The notes beneath the pieces are model-generated. The model was given only the letters and a program-made list of their open reading frames with translations, had not been told where the DNA came from and ran no database searches. Below, piece after piece: positions 55,272-64,000 of a stretch of DNA of 64,000 bases. The position numbers were made by a program, and so were the translations under genes. The stretch is from Parapristionchus giblindavisi (lineage: Eukaryota; Nematoda; Chromadorea; Rhabditida; Diplogasteridae), in contig CALSFV010000257.1 of NCBI GenBank assembly GCA_943737045.1, positions 186,001 to 250,000 on the forward strand. Reading direction: 5' to 3'. How positions within the stretch are numbered: the stretch's first letter is position 1; the number at the start of each line of letters is the position of its first letter.

Positions 55272-56479
55272 GAGAGACTATCTGACTCAGTGAACATATT
55301 TTGCTTATGGCTTGGCACTTGGCCAAAAAGTGATAGGAACCGATCGGGCCCAAATTGTGCATAGGTGTAGTATGGGGTGGCATGAGATCACAGACGGAGT
55401 TAGGGTTCGTCATATCTGCTCCTTCGCTAAATAACGTAAGTTCCACATAATGGCATCAAAATTTCAAAGTTTACGGATTCGTTCGATATGTGTATGCGAC
55501 GATGGGTAATAATAAGCAAGTAAATTACACCAAGTCTCATCCCGGTCCAAAACCGTGAGGCCCAGAAAAAATTAAGAAACCAATATAAAATTTGTTTTAT
55601 TTTTTGTTTTATTTTTCCTACAAATGCCTCTCGGTGGGTGACTTTTTTATTTCTTTAATTTGACGAGTATTCATTAATGTAACTCATATATGAAAATGAA
55701 CTAAAACAAATTGGGAAAAAGATGCCTTCTTCCTGAAAAACCACGACTAATTCGCCTTTTTATCGCAAACTGAGCCGATTAAGCGTGTGCCGGTTACGGT
55801 AATGCAAATGCGGAAATTCAAAATTCGGCAATCATTGTATGTTTTCATTCGTTTTCGGTATTATATTATTGTTTTCTTTTATATTTTGTTTGATATCTGA
55901 ATATCAAAGGAGTAATATGACACTATTTTTCGATAAAATATGAAAAATGAAGTATTTTGAATTTCCGCATTTGCATTATGGTAGTCAGTTTGCGATAATA
56001 AAAGGCGAATTAGTCGTGGTTTTTCGGGAAGAAGGCATCTTTTTCCCAATTTGTTTTAGTTCATTTTCATATATTAGTTATATTAATGAATACTCGTCAA
56101 ATTAAAGAAATAAAAAAAGTCACCCACCGAGAGGCATTTGTAGGAAAAATAAAACAAAAAATAAAACAAATTTTTTATTGGTTTTTTAATTTTTTCTGGG
56201 CCTCACGGTTTTAGACCGGCATGAGACTTGGTGTAATTTACTTGCTTATTATTACCCATCGTCGCATACACATATCGAACGAATCCGTAAACTTTTAAAT
56301 TTTGATGCCATTATGTGGAACTTACGTTATTTAGCGAAGGAGCAGATATGACGAACCCTAACTCCGTCTGTGATCTCATGCCACCCCATACTACACCTAT
56401 GCACAATTTGGGCCCGATCGGTTCCTATCACTTTTTGGCCAAGTGCCAAGAGAATGTCACTTGAGTCAGATAGTCTCTC
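55272..56479. mobile_element. 1.21-kb TTAA-flanked palindrome with proven empty site
   Basis: TTAA at 55268-55271 and 56480-56483 flanks GAGAGACTATCTGACTCA / TGAGTCAGATAGTCTCTC. At the paralogous place after G5 (21168) the sequence reads CTTTCTTAAATGGCG with a single TTAA. Arms of about 500 bp are near-identical around a short AT-rich centre (about 55800-55960). No transposase. It separates the G13 coding region from its poly(A) signal. Confidence 0.92.
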
Positions 56480-56620
56480 TTAAATGGCGTACATGCATGA
56501 GTTGTGATCAATAAAATGTTCTGTTAATTATTATGTGGTATAGTTGGAATGGTCGATGAGCCTACTCTATATCTATTAACTATTATTGATTGATTCATTG
56601 GTATTTGAGAGCTTCCATCT

Positions 56621-56631
56621 AAATTCTACAG
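56621..56631 (+). promoter_or_regulatory. Candidate spliced-leader acceptor upstream of G14
   Basis: AAATTCTACAG 10 nt before the ATG and about 115 nt after AATAAA at 56510; identical arrangement to G6. Confidence 0.4.
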
Positions 56632-56641
56632 TTGAAATATA

Positions 56642-59600
56642 ATGGGAAGACGAAAGAACACGTCTCATTATAGACAAACAGTTGTACGTTTAATGGTTTA
56701 AAGTCACTCCTCAAGCTAAATTTACTGTCCGCATTAACTATACTCTATCGATTTACGATTTAAAACACATTTATCAAGAGTAGGACTCTGATGTGCATGG
56801 GAAACAGCTCTTCTTACTTCCGACAGTCCCAGAACACCGACGTTGATCTTCATATGCGCGTCTTCGATTTCACAAATCCGAGAAGATCGGCAGGCAGTTT
56901 GGAGATGACCGAAGAATTTGGAAGAAGAATTTGGCTTCCCATGCACATCACTCTATCGATATATAATAAAATATGTCGTAGAAAAAGAAAAAGATATAGT
57001 TTGGTCGGAACGTAGACTTTAAAATTAGCTTGGTCTCACTTAAATAGTATCTCACAATCACCGACATCTTTATTATGATATGAATATTGATTCATTCCAT
57101 GATTCATGTAGATCTACCGTGGTCGAGAAAAATGAGAACGATCAGGATTTGAATGAAATATCGATTGGTGAATGCGACTCTGTACGTTGTTACTTTAATA
57201 TTAAATTTGAGTAAAGTTATAAATTCAGGTAGGAAATCTTCGTCGGCATTTGAATGCTAAGAATGTTGGTGAGTCTAATCAATTGATTTTAAGATACCGT
57301 AATCTATAGTAATACTTTCGTTGTAGGATGAACTGAAGAAGAAGTTGTGTATGGCTATCTCTCAAATGGATAGTATGGTACGTTATTGATCGATTGATTT
57401 ACTCAAAGTAATCAATGCAATGTTTTTTTAGATCATTGGCCTTCAGCAGGAAATCGATTGTGGACTTGAAGTTGGTCATTTATTGATTTTCGTCTTTATT
57501 TTGCTGATTTTTTTCTGCTTGATTAATTCTTTCATTGAATAATAGTGTATTCAGAGTGATAAAATTAGCGAATCTACCAATGTGGAGCATCAAAAGTTTG
57601 AGCCTAATGGAGATTTGGAGGTATACTCAGATATTGACATGTTTGTTATATATCTGACTGAATTTAGATTGCAGAACTCAAACGTATATTGGCTGCAAAA
57701 GAGGTAGATAATGCTAGTTACTTGCTAATGATCGATTTATGAATTATCGATTATTTTAGGAAGAAGCCAAAGCTAAAATTCGTATGATTATCTCCGAAAG
57801 AAATAATACGGTAAGTTGTTAGTAAAAGTTTGAGTACGGTATTTAGACTCGGTGTTTCAATTTATTGATTTTTCTTTTTTCAGATCAATGCTATCGATCA
57901 ACAAATTGGCGATACGATGCAGGTAAGAAATCGTGAAAATAAGACTCATTTCTAAATTCAACATGGCTTTGAGCAATCGTATTTTGCAAATAATTGCGAT
58001 ATATTCAGGATGGGTACAGTGAGAGTGGAAAGGAAAATATATTAGACAAGAATGCTGAGGTATTTTCATATTTTTTTAGAATTTTGTTTTATGTTTCGAA
58101 ATAACATTACATTAAAGTATTTTTAAACACTTCGATTACTGTACTTTTTCTAGATCGAAGAGCTGAAACTTGCTTTGGAGCAGTCAGAGGTAAATGGATA
58201 CCTTTTCTTTAGTGTGGTTATCCACTATTTGGCAATACATTTGCTTCATTAAAATGAAGAATGCTACCTGGAAACCTTGAATTTATGATACAATTTTGTG
58301 GGTTGGTGAAATGTCAGAATTTCAACTAATATGATCGCTTTCTCGTGGATAATCTTACACGCCCAGTGTTACAGTATCGACCAAAAGTGCCGGTCATTTT
58401 TCAAAATGGCTTCATTTTCTTCGTTGTCAATCTATGGGCTCCAGATAGAAACCATGTTTTTTATTTTGACCAACTCCCTCTTCGAAGATCTTTTATTGCC
58501 GAATATTGGCTTTGTGGAACCATTTTCAACGACAACAAACAATTGGGTGAACTCCTTGAAGAGGCCGTCAAGGAGTTTTTGGTGCTGAACTTTAAACAAA
58601 ATGTAGAGACCTGAAATTTGGAAATTAAAGTAATCAAAGCAATCAAGGAACAGTTATGAGGGGATCTGGAAATATCGTTCAGCCAAGTTGCATGATCGAT
58701 ATGAAATTTTGCCCAAAATGTACATCGAGTTATTGGCTCGGTTCATATCAGTCGTCATTTCCATTTAAATTGTTCTCCAAAGGGTCTGAAGCATTTAGCT
58801 TGAAAACCAAGAAAGACCGGAACTTTTGGTCTATTCTGTAAATGTTAACAAGTTTGCTCTCATATTTATATTTTAGGCAAAAACAAAAGAACTTCTACTT
58901 ACGGAAAAAATCTTGTCGAATAGTTATTTCTATGCACAAAAAGGATTTAGAAGCTGAAAAGGAGAAGAATGAGAAGCTGGAAGAAGAAATATCAAAACTT
59001 CAATTGACTTTGGTTAGTGGTTTTAAAAATATGATTTTCCCACTTTCTATGCAGGAGGAACTCCGTTCTGAGAAAGATAAAAATAATCAGATGAATATAA
59101 AATTGGAGGAATTATCACTTATTTCTAAAATGGTATGCCCAATCATCATCTCAAAGAATACATTTTTCCATTTGAATAGTCTAACGAAGGTACTCTACGA
59201 ATGAGTATCAATAATATATCAATGATGAATGAAAACGATTGGAATTGCTCTGAACCGTTGATGATTTATGGCATGAATTGGTGAGATTTGATTCGATTAA
59301 CTGTTTTTTTAAAATTTATTTCTCGCAGTGAGCTTATTGTTAGCAACTATATCTTTACGTGGTATGATAATGATCATTCTAGATAATATTATTGTTATAG
59401 GAGAATTTCAGCGCGGAAAAGCGAAGTGAACGATATTGATTATCTGTCTGTTTATCTCAATTGCAATAGCTCTGACTCAGGGTACGTATGCCTAATTTGA
59501 CAATTTTTCCAAATCAATCATTTTACAGTTCCTTTCCGTGTACCGTAAAGTGTAAGTTTTGTATTGTCACTCTCAATAACAAATTAGGAAAGAATGAGAT

Positions 59601-59808
59601 GTGTCTAAATCATACTTTCAAAAAGGCTGAGAGTTGGGGATTCACTTCATTCATTGCTTTGAAGGTATATTTATTTATTTATTTTAATATTTATTCACTT
59701 TCAATGATCTACGAATGAATTTAGGATCTTCTTGATGAATCAAAGGGATATGTCAAAGATGATGTTGTCGCCCTCGAAAGTCTCATTAGTGTTTTCCCAT
59801 CATCTTAA
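56642..59808 (+). pseudogene. G14: coiled-coil MATH gene with lost acceptor and frameshift
   Basis: Exons by homology: 56642-56683 (MGRRKNTSHYRQTV), 57101-57181, 57229-57264, 57327-57377, 57432-57470, 57555-57620, 57668-57703, 57760-57810, 57884-57922, 58009-58059, 58154-58189, 58877-59012, 59055-59132, 59180-59280, 59401-59481, 59529-59664, 59725-59808. The upstream gap and exon 1 match G6, the rest matches G7 (IIGLQQEIDCGL, SESTNVEHQKFE, ENILDKNAE). Two lesions: the exon-2 acceptor CCAG is CCAT (57097-57100), and the KSLRVV exon is 136 nt, with one extra base near 58907 that leads to TGA. MATH exons are intact (TLRMSINNIS, RISARKSEVND, SFPCTVKCKF, DLLDESKGYVKDD). ITWK has become IALK. Confidence 0.82.
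58200..58876 (+). other. Long intron of G14 with two unexplained open frames
   Basis: Intron 58190-58876 contains open frames from 58331 and 58345 (the latter 89 codons, NLWAPDRNHVFYFDQLPLRR). No splice or start context supports them and G7 has no matching sequence. Probably an unrecognised insertion of about 500 bp. Confidence 0.3.
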
Positions 59809-60380
59809 AAAGACGATTTTGCATCCGTGTTGTTTTCTAATTTTGCTCAGTTGTCACTTTCACTAATCTGTTTTATTGATTAAAAACGTAAATACTATGA
59901 GATAACATTCATTTCTTACACTGCTAAATAATTAATGGTGTTGAGAAGTTTCATTGATTTGTTTAAATATTAATTCATTTCGTTGAGCTCTCATTATATG
60001 ATTTCGTGTTTTGTTTCATGCACCCCTCCATTGGTTAAATCTTGTTTTACTATTGTTGCTAATTTATAAAAATATTTGAATAATTGTGCAAGATCGTATT
60101 ATATTATCGAACGGTGATTAGCTTCCACTATTTTACTATTTTTTTGTTGTAGCATTGAATAAATTAATCAAATAATTAAGAAGTAGCAGTATAGTGAAAT
60201 AGGGGAAATAAATATATAAAGTGAGCAATTTCCGTACTCTTCAATCAATAAAATCTTTTACGAGTACGTTTTCCAAAATTACAATCTGTCCAATTGTGTC
60301 ATACTTTCCTCATGTTAATTTTCGGGCTCTGACTCCTTTTTCTCCGGTTTTCTCTTATTTTCCTTAACTTCACTTGAGTA
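59809..60380 (+). other. Intergenic region G14 to G15
   Basis: Closely follows the G7-G8 gap: CGTTGAGCTCTC block, AATAAA at 60247-60252, then ACGAGTACGTTTTCC. No gene seen. Confidence 0.45.
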
Positions 60381-60392
60381 TTTCTTATTTAG
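60381..60392 (+). promoter_or_regulatory. Candidate spliced-leader acceptor upstream of G15
   Basis: TTTCTTATTTAG before GTCGAGGTAGGACATG, about 140 nt after AATAAA. Confidence 0.45.
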
Positions 60393-60405
60393 GTCGAGGT
60401 AGGAC

Positions 60406-63323
60406 ATGTCTTCGGATGCTGCAAACGACTACTCTTGTATTTTCAATCAGGTCAGGCACTTTTTCAATGCAGTTCTTCTATTGCTTTCGCATAACTTTTG
60501 TATAATGGGTGGATGATATAATGAATTCTCTTTTTGGTTGTTCTAATTTGATTTCTCATGTTAAGTATAAGGGCTTAGGAGAAAGTGCGACTCAATTTGT
60601 GTATCGTATGGTTAGACTGGATCATGATTCCAGTGTGCACCATTAGGCCAACAGTAATACCATATTTGTAATTTACAGTGATTCACTCTTTGATAATATT
60701 GAATTACAATACGTCTTTGTTTTGGGGCATACGATTTTTTTAATATTATCGATCGTCATTATTTTCCAGTTGGAACAATTAAAGCTCGCATTGGAAGAGA
60801 AAGTTGTTAATAAGGATTATGACAACGATAAGGATAATAGAATGGACAAAGATGCTCAGGTTGTTTTAATTGTATTACGCTTTGATTTTACAATGGATGG
60901 GTCTGAAGTGGTCATGGTGTCTTAAGATGGCAATATCTCGACTAGAGTCACTCATCGCTAGCGACAATGCCAACCACCTAAGCTTGAAACTTTCAAAATG
61001 TAATAGGAACCTCTTATCCACTATACCAGGGTTGTTTTATGTGCCTAATCCCTTGTTACCAATTCGATTATCCTAATGTGCTTTGTCGTTTCCCAAGTGG
61101 CCGATCTAGTGGGATCTTTATGAAAAATTATGGTTTCACCGTAAAGAGTTGAATAAGCTCATGGTTTTAACTATGATGATCGATATTTGTCTACCAGTCC
61201 ACTCAAAAAGTATTTCTCTTTAGTTTCTTTTTTCTCTCTGCCAATGTCTGTATGACAAGTAAAGTATATTCATCAGTATAATCATGACAGAAACCCTTTT
61301 GTACGACACAACTGTTTGACTATTAGTTATCGTTTGGAGCGAGGTTCAGAGTACACCAACTTTATCTCTAGTTTTGCCGCATTTGCAAAATATTTTATGT
61401 TCAAAAGTTTGAAAAAAGAAAAGCTCATTAAACTCTCCTTGTTTTACATACTATCTCGCGTCTTTTATATATTTTCCGAAAATATTTACAGTTCAATCTT
61501 CGGAACTTCTTCGGTTTTTGGCCACCCCTCCCTCACCCTCTCCCTGACCCCCCCCCCCAATTTCGATCTTTTCGATCGAATGGAGGAGTCGCCCCCCCCC
61601 CCCTTACTGGGAGGACGAAGTCAACTAGGAAGAAATGTTCCCCGAGCTCTCCTCAAGATGGGAGAGCTCTGGACTGAACCGGAGTGAAGGAATGGAATGC
61701 TTTTATAGGGGAATGGGGTGATATGGAAATGAAATTAGATTGGAATGAGAGAGTATGAGAAAAGAGGAGAAAGAACTATGACCAGAAACCGGAAAAGTAC
61801 CCTATCTTCCTATGGAAATCATAGTTCCTACCTTTCCTGAAACAATGCGGCTACACTTTTATGTAATATATTTTATAATTCAACATTGTACTTTTTTAGA
61901 TTGAACAGTTGAAGCTCGCTTTGGAAAGAAAAACGGTGTGTTAAGGAATTTTATTTAACAAATTGTGACGTAGATATTTTTAGAATGAACATCTCCTTAT
62001 GGAAAAATCTCTTCGCTTAGTAGTTTCTATGAAGAATAAAGAAGTTGATTATGAAAGAGATATGGTTAAGAAGGATTTGGAAGTTGAAAAAGAGAAGAAT
62101 GAGAAACTTACTGAAACTATATCAGAACTTCAATTGGAATTGGTTAGTGAACGTACTTTTTATTGCATTTACAAGTTCATTAATGATTTGGAGAATTGCT
62201 TTCTTTTTACAGATGAAACTCCGCTCTGAGAAGGATGAAAATGATGAATTGAATTCAAAATTTGAGGAATTGTCACGCATTTCAAAAATGGTAGACACAA
62301 TCATCTAATTTGAAATGATATATTTATTTGCCATTCTAGCAGACTAACGAAGGGACATTACGAATGGCTCTGACCAATATTTCGAGGACTAAATTGAATC
62401 GGGACATGTACTCTGATCCCATGTTCATTGGTGGAATGAAATGGTTCTCATTGTTTTCGATTAATTCCCCCTTTTGTTTAGTTTTTTTTCAATTAATCTT
62501 TTAAACTGCATTTTCTTTGGTTTGTTTTTACAGTCCGGTATTGTTATGTTTTGCAGGAGTATGGTTGCGACGAAAACCAGAAAAGATAACTCTCATTATC
62601 TAAGTGTTTATCTATCGCGCGATAACTCTTGTTCACGGTAAGTCCATTGACAATTATCAATATAATCGATGCTTGATTCTCTCCTGGATAGATCCACCAG
62701 CACTTTACAATTTATGAATTCAACAAATTTGAACCTTGAATTGACGATTTTCTTGAAGTTTTACTGTTTTGAGTGATAACCAGCATAGGTCGAAAATTAT
62801 GTTACAAAGTACCAAGCCTGACCGGATTTTGAGCCAAAATTTCACAAAAATGGAAAAACCTGGCCGGATTTTGAACAAAAATTTCACAGAAATCAAAAAA
62901 CCTGACCGGATTCTGAGCCAAATTTGCCAAAAATTGAAAAACCTGACCGGATTTTGAAAACCGATAACCTAGCTAATCGACCTATGATAACCAGACGCAT
63001 TTTTTGTTGTCTTTTTGTTGTCGCATTTAATCACTCTTTCGCAGGACACCTGTGTGTACCGTAATGTCCAAGATTCGCATAATCGATATTGATTCGAAAG
63101 CGAATACCTTTGAACGTGGTCTTTACGATTCTTTCAAAGAAGGAAGTTGCATTGGATACGATTTGATTACTTGGGAGGTATCTTTAGTATTCATTATTGA
63201 TTTATTATTATTTTTATTCATGGATGAATTCAGAGTCTTCTCGATGGATATAATGGTTATGTCAGGGACAATGCGATCATTCTAGAAATTGCGATGACTG
63301 TTTACCCAAGATCTCATTATTGA
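60406..63323 (+). CDS. G15: intact short coiled-coil MATH protein
   Basis: Exons: 60406-60450 (MSSDAANDYSCIFNQ), 60770-60859, 61900-61935, 61984-62142, 62213-62290, 62340-62443, 62557-62637, 63045-63177, 63234-63323; 271 aa. Residues 16-136 are one nearly continuous coiled coil: LEQLKLALEEKVVNKD, LEQLKLALERKT, a long KSLRLVVSMKNKEVDYERD exon with a duplicated Lys/Glu stretch, and KLRSEKDENDELNSKFEEL. MATH is 137-271: TLRMALTNIS, SMVATKTRKDN, HYLSVYLS, TPVCTVMSKIRII, YDSFKEGSCIGYDLITWE, LLDGYNGYVRDN. The first 42-aa repeats are absent. It is the intact sister of damaged G8, and the two share even intron sequences closely. Confidence 0.92.
60891..61055. mobile_element. CAAGGG-type MITE in G15 intron
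   Basis: CAATGGATGGGTCTGAAGTG at the left and CCTAATCCCTTG at the right, with TTA on both sides (60888-60890, 61056-61058). Simplest, uninterrupted copy of the element seen in G8 and G11. Confidence 0.6.
61059..61899 (+). repeat. Conserved intronic block, G15 copy
   Basis: Counterpart of 32300-33160. The two poly-C tracts are here 11 and 12 long, the second one base longer than in G8. No gene seen. Confidence 0.6.
62790..62970 (+). repeat. Short tandem repeat in G15 intron
   Basis: Four diverged units of about 43 bp containing CTGACCGGATTTTGA(G/A)CC and AATTTCACAAAAAT (roughly 62815-62960). G8 lacks it. Confidence 0.65.
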
Positions 63324-63705
63324 GATTTCACTTCTGCCCCTTAGCATTAGGCTATAGCGCATGTTCTGTATATCTTTATCGATTATGAAACATAATGATG
63401 ATTCCAAAATATTTGTTGATAGAGTTAGTTATTACTTGATAGGAGGTCGATTTTATTTATTTAATTGTGTTGTTAAGGGCCATAGATTGTATTCAAATTA
63501 AATATCTTCGTTTTGTCGTTTTTTTTTTGTTTTATGTAATTCATTTCCCGGTAGTTTCTTCTAGCTACGGTTTTGTTGTTGTTATTTATAAACTTCTTTG
63601 AATAATTGTGTAAATATCTCTTATTGAAGGAAGGTTTAGCTGCCACGACTTATATTATTGTAACATTTAATTGATCCATGAAATGCTTTATCGACATTAC
63701 TTATG
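63324..63705 (+). other. 3' flank of G15
   Basis: Nearly identical to 34387-34770. The join to the minisatellite is about 50 bp earlier than after G8. No gene seen. Confidence 0.45.
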
Positions 63706-64000
63706 GAACCCTAATAGATTACGGTAGTTGTACGAACCCTAATAGATTACGGTAATTGTACGAACCCTAATAGATTACGGTAGTTGTACGAACCCTAATA
63801 GATTACGGTAGTTGTGCGAACCCTAATAGATTACGGTAGTTGTACGAACCCTAATAGATTACGGTAATTGTACGAACCCTAATAGATTACGGTAGTTGTA
63901 CGAACCCTAATAGATTACGGTAGTTGTACGAACCCTAATAGATTACGGTAATTGTACGAACCCTAATAGATTACGGTTGTTGTACGAACCCTAATAGATT
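63706..64000. repeat. 28-bp minisatellite, second array (runs off window)
   Basis: About 10.5 visible copies of the same unit as 34821-36014, with GTAATTGTACG as a local variant in several units. It continues beyond the window. Confidence 0.97.

Noticed and set aside
55180..55446. 88-codon minus-strand frame near the TTAA palindrome.
   Set aside because: It spans the element boundary and its mirror occurs in the other arm. No gene features.

Overview
The window reads as nuclear DNA of a nematode, most likely Caenorhabditis. It is AT-rich, has no long uninterrupted genes, and is full of short exons bounded by nematode-style splice sites (GTAAGT/GTTAGT donors, TTTCAG or TTTTAG acceptors, introns often 45-80 bp). 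Translating and joining these exons gives one protein family over and over: an N-terminal coiled coil followed by a C-terminal MATH (TRAF-C-like) domain. No BTB, RING or protease domain is attached. All genes are on the + strand.

I trace fifteen family members plus one first-exon relic: G1 935-2913, G2 3917-6923, G3 7462-10400, G4 10780-15702, G5 16333-20629, G6 21333-25359, G7 25760-29726, G8 30314-34386, G9 36259-40011, relic 40714-40758, G10 41997-43820, G11 44418-44763 (fragment), G12 46891-51494, G13 52052-54738, G14 56642-59808, G15 60406-63323. G1, G4, G5, G6, G9, G10, G12 and G15 have open, phase-consistent exon chains. G2, G3, G7, G8, G13 and G14 carry a frameshift, nonsense codon or damaged splice site. 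The array is therefore in active birth and death. First exons fall into interchangeable types (MGRR, MNNTV, MSGTEN, MSxARRTTKRK, MSSGAA-like, MEHGMNG) that do not track the MATH ends, which points to recombination between paralogs.

The layout is partly a segmental duplication. G4-G5-(G6/G7)-G8-minisatellite corresponds to G12-G13-G14-G15-minisatellite. The 28-bp minisatellite occurs at 34821-36014 and again from 63706 to the window edge. A second, smaller duplication pairs 40790-42060 with 45515-46975.

Introns and flanks, never the traced exons, are loaded with non-autonomous transposons: palindromic elements flanked by TTAA, TTAT or TTA, TA-flanked Tc/mariner-like elements (one with a decayed transposase in G5), and elements with 7-8 bp duplications typical of hAT transposons. 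Several can be proven as insertions because the paralogous gene has the empty site. Long inverted repeats of 0.4-1.6 kb sit inside transcribed introns and one probable 3' UTR, so double-stranded RNA is expected.

MATH domains are known as substrate- or partner-binding modules (TRAFs, SPOP-type adaptors, USP7). Coiled coil plus MATH resembles the trimerising C-terminal half of TRAFs. A role as oligomeric adaptors is inference; the sequence does not show the partner. Intervals from AATAAA signals to the next candidate splice acceptor of about 100-160 bp would also fit operon-like expression with spliced leaders, which is untested.
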